DNA of 5,787 nt from Acidobacteriota bacterium (GCA_027294185.1 JAPUME010000092.1:1-5787), one strand, 5' to 3'. Positions 1 through 5,787 are shown, counted from the stretch's first letter. Numbers and translations: made by a program. The notes: generated by a model from the letters alone, not told the origin.

Positions 1-374
1 AAAATGGGAATCCCAAGATGTTCCAATTGATCTATTATATCCGGCCGATTCAGGCCCTTTGCCGCCAGGATCAGGTCGGGTTGGAGTGAAACGATCTTCT
101 CCATGGCCGGACTGACCAGATCGCCTACACTGGGTTTGGCAGGCACCCCCGGCGGGTATTCGGTGAAGTCGGTTACGCCGACCACGGCTTCGTCCAGTCC
201 CAGGGCAAAAACGGTTTCCGCGAGGCTCGGGGAAAGGCAGATGATTCGCCGCGGCTGGTCCGGCAGAAGCACAGAGCGGTTCAACGCATCCGTCATCTCG
301 CGAGCAAAGAGTCCCTGGGCACCGGTGATGAGAACCAGGACGACGCACACCATGTTCCCGACTTTTTTATCCAT
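1..374 (-). CDS. btuF: BtuF-like periplasmic cobalamin-binding protein, 5' part (truncated by window edge)
   Basis: Only the first 124 residues are present; the rest lies beyond position 1. The product is probably the periplasmic substrate-binding component of a B12/corrinoid ABC importer. It begins with Met-Asp-Lys-Lys, then a hydrophobic stretch (about residues 8-24) ending Leu-Phe-Ala, which reads as a signal peptide. There is no lipobox cysteine in the right place, so it is probably not a lipoprotein. Residues 41-104 match the N-terminal lobe of the Peripla_BP_2/BtuF family: RRIICLSPSLAE, then GLDEAVVGVTDFTEYPP, a VGDLVSP turn, and MEKIVSLQPDLIL. The ATG at 374-372 lies inside the end of the preceding phosphatase gene (ATGGATAA, 8-nt overlap), with GGGG seven bases upstream as a weak ribosome site. 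Siderophore-binding proteins share this fold, so ligand identity rests mainly on the cobalamin operon and its riboswitch. Confidence 0.85.
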   Translation of the reverse strand, partial: MDKKVGNMVCVVLVLITGAQGLFAREMTDALNRSVLLPDQPRRIICLSPSLAETVFALGLDEAVVGVTDFTEYPPGVPAKPSVGDLVSPAMEKIVSLQPDLILAAKGLNRPDIIDQLEHLGIPI

Positions 375-1005
375 TCATGCACCCCACAACGGCTTGGTCA
401 CGAAAATAGTCGATCACATTGATACCGCAGGGGTCCTGCGCGATTCGAAACAGGTTGCGAGAGGGGATACCGAGAGCGCCGGCCAGGATGATCCGTACTA
501 CTCCCGCATGGGTGACAACGAGGACACAGCGTCTTTTGTTGGCTCGAACGATTCGATTCATTTCGCGTTCCACGCGCATCTTGAAATCGTTGAAGCGTTC
601 GGCCCCGGGGATGGCGTGATAGGGAAAGCGTTTAGCCCATGAAGAAGCATCGTTCGGGAAGCGTCTCGTGATCTGTCTCCACGACAAGCCTTGCCAGGAA
701 CCGAAATCCATCTCCCGCAGCCCCAGCCGTGTATCGACCTGCAACCCAAATTTCCTGGCTACAGGGTCAGCCGTTTGACGGGCGCGCAGGAGATCGCTCG
801 AATAAATCGCGCGGATGGGGTAGGGCGAAAGTTTACGCGCCAATCCGGCGATCTGTTTTCGACCCGCACCCGTGAGCGGGACATCACTATGCCCCTGAAA
901 ACGCCCCATCCCTTCACAAGTGGAATGGCGCACCAGGATCAGACGACACTCCATTCCCCGTGTCGGGGCTTTGGCGGGAGACTTCCTGTTTTTCTTATCC
1001 GTCAC
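367..1005 (-). CDS. cobC: Alpha-ribazole phosphatase-like histidine phosphatase (CobC)
   Basis: This 212-residue protein belongs to the histidine phosphatase (phosphoglycerate mutase-like) superfamily. In this operon it most likely dephosphorylates alpha-ribazole phosphate or cobalamin 5'-phosphate, the last step of nucleotide-loop assembly in the cytoplasm. Visible active-site elements are the LVRHSTC motif with Arg26 and nucleophile His27, RFQGHSDVPLT (35-45), SSDLLRARQTA (69-79), the acid Glu98 in REMDFGSWQG, and the second histidine His166 in VVTHAGVVR. The usual RHG signature reads RHS here. I chose the GTG at 1005-1003 because it overlaps the cobS stop as GTGA, exactly as cobS overlaps cobT, and has GGGGG ten bases upstream. 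The alternative ATG at 954-952 would remove 17 mostly basic residues, but its GGGGA abuts the start codon. A general phosphoglycerate mutase-like role cannot be excluded from sequence alone. Confidence 0.85.
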   Translation of the reverse strand: MTDKKNRKSPAKAPTRGMECRLILVRHSTCEGMGRFQGHSDVPLTGAGRKQIAGLARKLSPYPIRAIYSSDLLRARQTADPVARKFGLQVDTRLGLREMDFGSWQGLSWRQITRRFPNDASSWAKRFPYHAIPGAERFNDFKMRVEREMNRIVRANKRRCVLVVTHAGVVRIILAGALGIPSRNLFRIAQDPCGINVIDYFRDQAVVGCMNG

Positions 1006-1751
1006 TGCAGCAAAACCCCCGTGAAGTAGACGGCGACTTCGGTCAATTGAAAGGTAGCTCCCATGCAATCTCCGGTTACGCTTCCAATCCGACTGCGGTA
1101 GTACGCCGCGCTGGTTCCAGTGACTGCGACGGACGCCGAAAGAACCCACAATGCATCCACCTGCAACGTAACACCTACGATGGCCACCGCCAGCGCGGTT
1201 CCCACTGCAAGAGAGATTCCCGAAACTTTTCCGGCAACCAGACCCCCCTGGCCTTTATCCCCGAGTGCGGATGGGAGAAAGAATCCCAGCGGAAGAGCAG
1301 TCCATCGGCTCAGGACCTGACCCGCCAGCAGAATCCCATGGAACGACTTTGCCGGAAGGCTGGTGAGAAAAACAAAACGCGCAAGCAGGCCCAGCATAAT
1401 GGCAAGAGCGCCGAAGCTGCCCAGGCGCGAGTCGCGCATGATGGCCAAAACCCTCTCTTTTTCCCACCCTCCTCCAAACCCGTCGGCAGTGTCCGCAAGA
1501 GCGTCCTCGTGAAGGCCGCCCGTAACGGCGACGAGATAGATCAGAACAATGACGACCACTACGTTGCGATTCACGTAGGGGGACAGGAGATAATCGAAAC
1601 CCACTGCGCCTCCCCCTACCAAAAGTCCTACAACCGGAAAGAGCGATGCCGCTTTCCCGAGCAATTCCGGAGAGCCGGTGCTCCTGCGAGGAACAGGTAA
1701 TCTCGTCAGGAAGCCCACCGCAACTCCGAAGTACAGGAGAACGCGCTTCAC
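1002..1751 (-). CDS. cobS: Adenosylcobinamide-GDP ribazoletransferase (cobalamin synthase, CobS)
   Basis: CobS is the integral membrane enzyme that joins adenosylcobinamide-GDP to alpha-ribazole (phosphate), making adenosylcobalamin (phosphate) and releasing GMP. The 249-residue length is normal for the family. Diagnostic motifs are the N-terminal FLTRLPVP (14-21), the acidic metal/substrate loop [18 protein letters not shown] (78-95) followed by [11 protein letters not shown] (104-114), and [11 protein letters not shown] (222-232) near the C-terminus. Several hydrophobic segments (about 36-54, 62-78, 113-130, 139-160, 177-197, 199-215) fit a polytopic membrane protein. It starts with GTG at 1751-1749, overlapping the cobT stop by four bases (GTGA), with GAGG seven bases upstream. 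Its own TGA in turn overlaps the phosphatase start. It takes the products of CobU and CobT, both encoded just upstream. Confidence 0.96.
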   Translation of the reverse strand: MKRVLLYFGVAVGFLTRLPVPRRSTGSPELLGKAASLFPVVGLLVGGGAVGFDYLLSPYVNRNVVVVIVLIYLVAVTGGLHEDALADTADGFGGGWEKERVLAIMRDSRLGSFGALAIMLGLLARFVFLTSLPAKSFHGILLAGQVLSRWTALPLGFFLPSALGDKGQGGLVAGKVSGISLAVGTALAVAIVGVTLQVDALWVLSASVAVTGTSAAYYRSRIGSVTGDCMGATFQLTEVAVYFTGVLLQ

Positions 1752-2839
1752 GCGGGAGCCTCGCTGACACTTGCGGAGGAAAACGTCGCCATCTCGCTCA
1801 ACACCTTCGCCGCGGCCTCGATCAGGGTCATGGCCAGCGCGGCTCCTGTTCCCTCGCCCAGCCTCATTTCCAAATCGAGGATGGGCTTGTGCCCGATGAA
1901 TTCGAGCAAGGAGTCATGTCCGGGCTCACTCGACCGGTGAGCGGCAAACAGGAAATCTCTGACCCGCGGCTGGATGGCGCAGGCAATCGCCGCCGCAGAG
2001 GTGGAAATGAAGCCGTCTACAACGATGGGAATTCGGCGCGCTGAGGCGCCGAGAATCAAACCTGCAAGTCCGGCGATCTCAAGCCCCCCGACTTTTCGCA
2101 GCACATCCAGAGGTCGAGAGGGGTCGGGGCGATTAGCGGCCAAAGCCTTCTCCACCACCCGGGCCTTGCGCTCGAGACCTGCATCATCGATGCCCGCCCC
2201 GCGGCCCGTCACTTCCGCCACCGGGCGGCCGGTAAGCACGGCGGTGATAGCGCTTGCCGCCGTCGTGTTGCCGATTCCCATTTCCCCTGTGCCGATGAGG
2301 GTGCGTCCCTCCTCGGCCGCCGCCGATGCCAGGGAGATGCCTGCGGCGAGCGCCGCGTACATCTCTTCTTCCCTCATGGCGGGACCGAGGGCCATATTCC
2401 GCGTGCCGTGAGCTACTTTCATTCTCACCAATCCGTCGAGGTCCTCAAATGTCCCGTCCACACCGATATCCACGACCACCACATCGATTCCGCAGTGACG
2501 GCAGAGGACGTTGATTGCAGCTCCACCGGAAAGGAAATTGAGGACCATCTGTTGCGTGACCGTTTTCGGGTAAGCGCTGACACCCTCCTCGGTAACACCG
2601 TGATCGGCTGCCAGCGTGAAGATGGCTTTGTCGGCGCAGTGGGGCCGTTCCTCTTCCCGGATGGCGACCAGCCTTCGTGCAATCTCCTCCAAGCGGCCAA
2701 GACTGCCCAGGGGTTTCGTCAGTTGATTCAATCTTGTCTGGGCACGCTCAAGCCATCGAGGGTCGAGTGCCGGCACCGAATCGACGGTCTTGCTGAGGAG
2801 AGCCGCGGCTGATTCCTGGTTCTTGGGTAGGGGTGACAT
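1748..2839 (-). CDS. cobT: Nicotinate-nucleotide--dimethylbenzimidazole phosphoribosyltransferase (CobT)
   Basis: CobT transfers phosphoribose from nicotinate mononucleotide to 5,6-dimethylbenzimidazole, giving alpha-ribazole phosphate, the lower-ligand precursor of B12. The 363-residue protein has the usual family length and full set of motifs: [12 protein letters not shown] (40-51), [16 protein letters not shown] (77-91), [20 protein letters not shown] (95-114), [13 protein letters not shown] (185-197), [12 protein letters not shown] (211-222), [11 protein letters not shown] (273-283) and [10 protein letters not shown] (299-308). The LGEGTGA loop carries Glu329, which by motif corresponds to the catalytic base known in the Salmonella enzyme (Glu317). 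The ATG at 2839-2837 follows the cobU stop after three bases, and an AGGA overlaps that stop codon, so translation probably couples to cobU. The gene ends overlapping cobS. The protein lacks membrane segments and is cytoplasmic. Confidence 0.97.
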   Translation of the reverse strand: MSPLPKNQESAAALLSKTVDSVPALDPRWLERAQTRLNQLTKPLGSLGRLEEIARRLVAIREEERPHCADKAIFTLAADHGVTEEGVSAYPKTVTQQMVLNFLSGGAAINVLCRHCGIDVVVVDIGVDGTFEDLDGLVRMKVAHGTRNMALGPAMREEEMYAALAAGISLASAAAEEGRTLIGTGEMGIGNTTAASAITAVLTGRPVAEVTGRGAGIDDAGLERKARVVEKALAANRPDPSRPLDVLRKVGGLEIAGLAGLILGASARRIPIVVDGFISTSAAAIACAIQPRVRDFLFAAHRSSEPGHDSLLEFIGHKPILDLEMRLGEGTGAALAMTLIEAAAKVLSEMATFSSASVSEAPA

Positions 2840-2842
2840 TTC

Positions 2843-3397
2843 CTAGCTTTTCTTCCCCCCAGGACCTTTGACCGTTAGGGGTATGCCCGCCACCATCAAA
2901 ACCACCCGGTCGGCGATGGCGGCCAGTTGCTGGTTCATTTGGCCGAGCAGGTCACGATAGACTCGCCCGCTGCGATAGCCGGGAACCACTCCGCTGCCCA
3001 CTTCGTTCGAGATTGCGATGACAGAAGCCTTTGTAGCGCGAATCGCCTCGCACACCTCTTCGGCGAGAGCCGGGAGCTGGGCCGCATTTCCATTCCGTGT
3101 ATTCGCCGCATTGGCCAGGAAAGTTGTGAGGCAGTCGATAATCAGAACGTCCGCCTTTGGGCCTTCTTCTTGAATTGTTTTCCCAAGGTTCCTCGAGACC
3201 TCTGCGGTTTTCCAATGGGACGGGCGCTGACGGCGATGCCGGGCGATCTTCCGTCGCATTTCCGGGTCACGAGGCCGGGCAGTGGCGATATAGGTGACCT
3301 TCTTGCGACGCGAAGCCAGGGTTTGCGCGTATCGACTCTTTCCGCTACGCGCACCTCCCAGCACCAGGGTAATGGTCTTCTTCTTTCGAGACCGCAT
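2843..3397 (-). CDS. cobU: Bifunctional adenosylcobinamide kinase / adenosylcobinamide-phosphate guanylyltransferase (CobU)
   Basis: CobU phosphorylates adenosylcobinamide and then transfers GMP from GTP, producing adenosylcobinamide-GDP for CobS. The 184-residue protein opens with a basic stretch and a P-loop, LVLGGARSGKS (11-21). Next come VTYIATA (34-40) and DPEMRRKIARHRRQRP (44-59), holding His54, which by motif corresponds to the guanylylated histidine of Salmonella CobU. Further motifs are VLIIDCLTTFLAN (84-96), the family signature NEVGSGVVP (131-139), and YRDLLGQMNQQLA (147-159). The ATG at 3397-3395 is the only usable start: the frame upstream has no start codon before an in-frame TGA at about 3455-3457. 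GGTGG five bases upstream is a modest ribosome site. It is the first full-length gene of the operon, about 123 nt downstream of the riboswitch aptamer, and 3 nt separate it from cobT. Confidence 0.96.
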   Translation of the reverse strand: MRSRKKKTITLVLGGARSGKSRYAQTLASRRKKVTYIATARPRDPEMRRKIARHRRQRPSHWKTAEVSRNLGKTIQEEGPKADVLIIDCLTTFLANAANTRNGNAAQLPALAEEVCEAIRATKASVIAISNEVGSGVVPGYRSGRVYRDLLGQMNQQLAAIADRVVLMVAGIPLTVKGPGGKKS

Positions 3398-3443
3398 GGA
3401 TCCACCAAACGGGCCTCTGGCGGGAAAGACACCGCGAGCGTTC

Positions 3444-3485
3444 TTACCGAAGGATCAGAAAGATGAAGAGTGGAAGAATGCTCAT
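3444..3485 (-). CDS. Candidate 13-residue hydrophobic leader peptide between riboswitch and cobU
   Basis: An ATG at 3485-3483 opens a 13-codon frame (Met-Ser-Ile-Leu-Pro-Leu-Phe-Ile-Phe-Leu-Ile-Leu-Arg) ending in TAA at 3446-3444. A near-ideal Shine-Dalgarno, GGAGGGAG (3498-3491), sits with GGAGG eight bases before the ATG, stronger than the site in front of cobU. The peptide is almost wholly hydrophobic with a terminal arginine, so if made it would probably be membrane-inserted. It lies inside the riboswitch-controlled leader, 46 nt before cobU, and its ribosome site lies in a hairpin loop. It could be a regulatory leader ORF or a chance frame; I know no family for it. Strand and reading frame are certain, but function and translation are unproven. 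Confidence 0.35.
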   Translation of the reverse strand: MSILPLFIFLILR

Positions 3486-3507
3486 CGACTCTCCCTCCGA
3501 GGTCGAT
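3484..3507 (-). promoter_or_regulatory. Hairpin presenting a Shine-Dalgarno in its loop (possible riboswitch expression platform)
   Basis: The minus-strand RNA from 3507 to 3484 can fold into a six-pair outer stem (ATCGAC with GTCGAT), one bulged A at 3490, and a three-pair inner stem (CTC with GAG). The loop is exactly GGAGG (3498-3494). The first two bases of the mini-ORF ATG fall in the base of the stem. It starts 13 nt after the aptamer's closing helix, where cobalamin riboswitches commonly carry the hairpin whose loop docks onto the aptamer. The pairing is read directly from sequence; the regulatory role is inference. Confidence 0.5.
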
Positions 3508-3520
3508 TCAAGCTTATGGA

Positions 3521-3670
3521 GGTACTTGGTCGGTCTCCTGACTTGCGCTTCATCGAACCGGAACTGCCTTCCCAGGGCGCTTGCCCCAGTGGCTTCCCTT
3601 GTTCCGGCTCTCCGCGCTCACAGTGGCGGGGCCGTGCCGGTTTTTCACCGGCTTCCCGTTTGTACCAAGT
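3521..3670 (-). promoter_or_regulatory. Cobalamin riboswitch aptamer upstream of the cobUTS-cobC-btuF operon
   Basis: The minus strand carries the conserved cobalamin riboswitch order. GGTAC (3666-3662) pairs with GTACC (3525-3521) as a closing P1 helix. Then come GGGAAGCCGGTG, a GCCGGT/ACCGGC hairpin (3652-3636), CCCGCCACTGTGAG (3630-3617), AGCCACTG (3594-3587), and the B12 box AGTCAGGAGACCGACC (3543-3528). These match the Rfam Cobalamin (RF00174) consensus as I remember it. The layout with the full 3' B12 box suggests the class-I, adenosylcobalamin-type aptamer. It lies directly between a promoter and cobU, so bound cobalamin should lower operon expression. I see no GC hairpin followed by a U-run before cobU, so control is more likely at translation, or by another termination route. 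Confidence 0.95.
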
Positions 3671-3678
3671 TCGCGGCC

Positions 3679-3709
3679 ATTATTAGTCGAATGTGGGATC
3701 AGGAGTCAA
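3679..3709 (-). promoter_or_regulatory. Sigma70-like promoter for the riboswitch and cob operon
   Basis: Reading leftward on the minus strand there is a -35 box TTGACT (3709-3704, 5 of 6 to consensus). The -10 box is either AATAAT (3684-3679, 5 of 6, spacing 19) or ACTAAT (3687-3682, 4 of 6, spacing 16). Either choice puts the transcription start at about 3670-3675, right at the beginning of the riboswitch, as expected for a riboswitch leader. Promoter calls by eye are uncertain; its position is the best support. Confidence 0.55.
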
Positions 3710-3762
3710 GTGGGAAATTCGGAGGCTGACAATCCCTGACCCGGAATAAAACGCGGCGTGCC

Positions 3763-3791
3763 TTGAAAAGTTCTGCAGTCAAAGATAGTAT
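3763..3791 (+). promoter_or_regulatory. Sigma70-like promoter for the PQQ dehydrogenase gene
   Basis: TTGAAA (3763-3768, 5 of 6 to consensus) is followed after exactly 17 bases by TAGTAT (3786-3791, 4 of 6). The predicted start at about 3798 would give a leader of roughly 70 nt before the ATG at 3868. It is divergent from the cob operon promoter, with about 53 bp between the two -35 boxes. That intervening stretch (3710-3762) shows no clear inverted-repeat operator. Confidence 0.45.
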
Positions 3792-3867
3792 TCCCCAAAT
3801 GTCGAGGTTGATTTCAGAATAAGTGATTAGAACAAAACCGATCCCATGTGCCGGAGTGGAGAGTCGT

Positions 3868-5787
3868 ATGCGCTTCCTGAAGAGTCGTAATAAATATTTT
3901 TCCTGCTCGTTGCTCGAATCCATCCCAATGAGGCATGGCGGCGTGCGCGTCTTTCGTGTCGCCTTGATCGTTTTGATGATGCATCTGGGCACTCCCGGCC
4001 TCCCGGCTCAGGAGTGGCCGGTGTATGGAGGTGACCTGGGCGGTCAAAAGTATTCACCTCTCCGAGGGATCAACAAAAACAATGTGGCTAAGCTCGAGAT
4101 CGCCTGGACCTACGACACGGGAGATTTCAGCGACGGGACCCTAAACCCCGTCCGGTCGGCCTTCGAAACCACTCCGCTGGTGGTTGATGGGGTCATGTAT
4201 ATCACTACGTCGTTCGCCCGCTTGATCGCTCTCGAGGCGGAGACGGGCAGGGAGTTGTGGCAATTTGACCCGAAGATCGAGAGGATGAGGCGCGCCAACC
4301 TGTTTATAAATCGCGGAGCAACTTACTGGAGTGACGGGGAGCGGAAGCGCATATTCCTCGGCGACCTGGAGGGTCGCCTCTTCGCCATCGACGCTACGAC
4401 CGGAAAGCCTGACCCCGAGTTCGGTGAAGGCGGAATGCTTGATCTCAAGCAGGGAATCACCGAAAAGTTTCCCGAAGGGCGTTACAGCCTCACTTCACCG
4501 GTGGCGGTTTGCGGAGATGTCGTCATCGCCGGCGGCCTGGTATCGGATGGGCGGCCGCAGGGACCAAGCGGGGACCTCCGTGCCTTGGATGCTCGCACGG
4601 GAAGGCAGCTTTGGCGGTTCCATACCGTTCCCCGCCCGGGGGAGTTCGGCCATGACACCTGGGAAGGGGATTCGTGGAAGGACCGGGGCGGCACGAATGC
4701 ATGGTCCATATTGAGCGTCGATGAGCGAAGGGGGATGGTCTTCGTCCCGCTTACCTCGCCGTCGTACGACTATTTTGGGGGTGACCGAAAGGGAGCCAAT
4801 CTTTTCGGCGACAGCGTTGTAGCGCTGAATTGCAAAACCGGCGAGCGAGAGTGGCACTTCCAGACGGTCCACCACAACATTTGGGACTACGATCTGCCGG
4901 CGCAGCCAATACTGGTGAGCGTGCGCCTCGACGGGGAAGACCTGCCCGCCGTTGCCCAGGTCACGAAAACCGGTTTCGTTTTCTTGCTGGATCGGGTGAC
5001 AGGCAAGCCCTTGTTCGATGTAGAGGAGAGGCCCGTTCCCCAAGCGAGCGTCCCCGGGGAGGAGACCTGGCCCACGCAGCCCTTCCCGGTGAAACCGCCG
5101 CCTTTCGCTCGACAGTCTTTTACCCATGATGAGCTGACCGAGGTAACCCCGGAGTCAAGGAAAGAATGCCTGGAATTGATCGAGGATGCCGTTCTCGCCA
5201 AGAGCCCCTACCATCCTGTCGGTGAGCAGCCCACCGTGATGTTTCCGGGAACGAATGGCGGCGCGAACTGGGGTGGCGGTTCGTTTGATCCTGTGACCCG
5301 GGTGCTCTACGTCAACTCGATGGAAGTGGGAGGGCTATTTCGGATGGTCAAGCGGCCCGAGGGTTCGACGCTTCCCTATGCTCGTCGTGCGCTGCGGGGG
5401 CGATTCTGGGACGCCAATGGGTATCCGTGCCAGAAGCCTCCCTGGGGTTCCTTGACGGCGATTGATCTGACCTCGGGTGAATTTCTGTGGAGCGTGCCAC
5501 TCGGCGAGTTCGACGAGCTCAAGGCTCGAGGCGTCCCCAGGACCGGGACTCCGAATATCGGTGGTTCCATTGTGACGGCGGGAGGACTCGTCTTCATCGC
5601 CGCGACCAACGATGAGCGATTCCGCGCCTTCGACAAAGACACCGGAGAGGAACTCTGGGTGACGCGGCTTCCGGCCAGCGGCCATGCTTCCCCAATGACT
5701 TTCCGGGGCAGGAAAACGGGTAAGCAGTTCGTCGTAATCGCCGCCGGGGGAGGGAACAAGTACAACAAGAGATACTCCGGTAAGCTC
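3868..5787 (+). CDS. Exported PQQ-dependent dehydrogenase (quinoprotein beta-propeller), 3' end missing
   Basis: The frame stays open for 640 codons to the window edge. Its last visible residues (AAGGGNKYNKRYSGKL) are typical of the family's extreme C-terminus, so only a few residues are probably missing. It is a periplasmic quinoprotein that should oxidise an alcohol or sugar with PQQ. A hydrophobic signal segment ends near Ala47-Gln48. Tryptophan-docking propeller repeats appear at 121-131, 239-249, 319-329, 531-541 and 587-597, with GGTNAW at 274-279, VHHNIWDYDLPAQP at 334-347 and GGANWGG at 464-470. Asp340 and Lys367 lie 27 residues apart, like Asp466 and Lys493 of E. coli membrane glucose dehydrogenase. 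No Cys-Cys pair, heme CxxCH motif or multi-pass N-terminal domain is visible. The ATG at 3868 has GGAGAG four bases upstream; ATG 3928 or GTG 3943 would give a more ordinary signal peptide. The substrate is not assignable. Confidence 0.9.
   Translation, partial: MRFLKSRNKYFSCSLLESIPMRHGGVRVFRVALIVLMMHLGTPGLPAQEWPVYGGDLGGQKYSPLRGINKNNVAKLEIAWTYDTGDFSDGTLNPVRSAFETTPLVVDGVMYITTSFARLIALEAETGRELWQFDPKIERMRRANLFINRGATYWSDGERKRIFLGDLEGRLFAIDATTGKPDPEFGEGGMLDLKQGITEKFPEGRYSLTSPVAVCGDVVIAGGLVSDGRPQGPSGDLRALDARTGRQLWRFHTVPRPGEFGHDTWEGDSWKDRGGTNAWSILSVDERRGMVFVPLTSPSYDYFGGDRKGANLFGDSVVALNCKTGEREWHFQTVHHNIWDYDLPAQPILVSVRLDGEDLPAVAQVTKTGFVFLLDRVTGKPLFDVEERPVPQASVPGEETWPTQPFPVKPPPFARQSFTHDELTEVTPESRKECLELIEDAVLAKSPYHPVGEQPTVMFPGTNGGANWGGGSFDPVTRVLYVNSMEVGGLFRMVKRPEGSTLPYARRALRGRFWDANGYPCQKPPWGSLTAIDLTSGEFLWSVPLGEFDELKARGVPRTGTPNIGGSIVTAGGLVFIAATNDERFRAFDKDTGEELWVTRLPASGHASPMTFRGRKTGKQFVVIAAGGGNKYNKRYSGKL

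Noticed and set aside
367..1149. Extending the phosphatase start to 1149
   Set aside because: The extra residues lie within the cobS coding region in another frame and show no family similarity. The histidine phosphatase domain begins around residue 21 of the form starting at 1005.
960..1700. Plus-strand open frame of 246 codons opposite cobS
   Set aside because: It is antisense to an unambiguous cobS. The translation is rich in Arg, Ser, Gln and Asn with no domain pattern, as expected for a shadow frame in GC-rich coding DNA.
2927..3466. Plus-strand open frame of 179 codons opposite cobU
   Set aside because: It is antisense to cobU, which has all its family motifs; the plus-strand translation has no recognisable features.
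3463..3729. Plus-strand open frames across the riboswitch region
   Set aside because: The sequence is fully explained as the reverse complement of a conserved cobalamin aptamer, and the predicted peptides are low in plausible domain features.
3726..3740. CTGAC repeated with a 10-bp period between the divergent promoters
   Set aside because: Two five-base copies are too short to separate from chance, and no third copy or inverted partner is present.
4495..5127. Minus-strand open frame of 210 codons inside the PQQ dehydrogenase
   Set aside because: It is a shadow of the plus-strand quinoprotein, which carries clear beta-propeller motifs across the same bases.
1..5787. Search for CRISPR arrays, insertion sequences, tRNA or rRNA genes, integrase or attachment sites
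   Set aside because: I saw no spaced direct repeats, transposase motifs, terminal inverted repeats or structural RNA genes. The window is compact housekeeping and metabolic coding sequence apart from the intergenic region 3398-3867.

Overview
The window looks like a bacterial chromosome segment from a moderately GC-rich, probably Gram-negative-type organism. The evidence is two exported proteins with signal peptides (a B12-binding-protein homologue and a PQQ beta-propeller dehydrogenase) and a cobalamin operon behind a class-I-like cobalamin riboswitch. The PQQ enzyme resembles a family common in soil Acidobacteriota. That taxonomic guess is inference from remembered family distribution and is low confidence.

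Layout. Positions 1-3397 are filled by a tightly packed minus-strand operon, read right to left: cobU (2843-3397), cobT (1748-2839), cobS (1002-1751), a cobC-like phosphatase (367-1005) and the 5' part of a btuF-like gene (1-374, cut by the window edge). Junctions are a 3-nt gap, two 4-nt GTGA overlaps and an 8-nt overlap, so the genes are almost certainly co-transcribed and translationally coupled. Upstream, on the same strand, lie a 13-codon mini-ORF with a strong Shine-Dalgarno (3444-3485), a hairpin that places that Shine-Dalgarno in its loop (3484-3507), the riboswitch aptamer (about 3521-3670) and a sigma70-like promoter (3679-3709). A divergent promoter (3763-3791) reads right into a gene for an exported PQQ-dependent dehydrogenase (3868 to beyond 5787).

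How the genes work together. CobU activates adenosylcobinamide and CobT activates dimethylbenzimidazole. CobS joins the two products, and the CobC-like phosphatase removes the remaining phosphate. The BtuF-like protein would capture corrinoids in the periplasm. This is lower-ligand (nucleotide loop) assembly plus uptake, the set needed to salvage and remodel corrinoids, placed under B12 feedback by the riboswitch. The PQQ dehydrogenase is a separate divergent transcription unit with no evident metabolic link.

The most unusual part is the riboswitch-to-cobU leader: no intrinsic terminator is visible there, but the hairpin and hydrophobic mini-ORF are.
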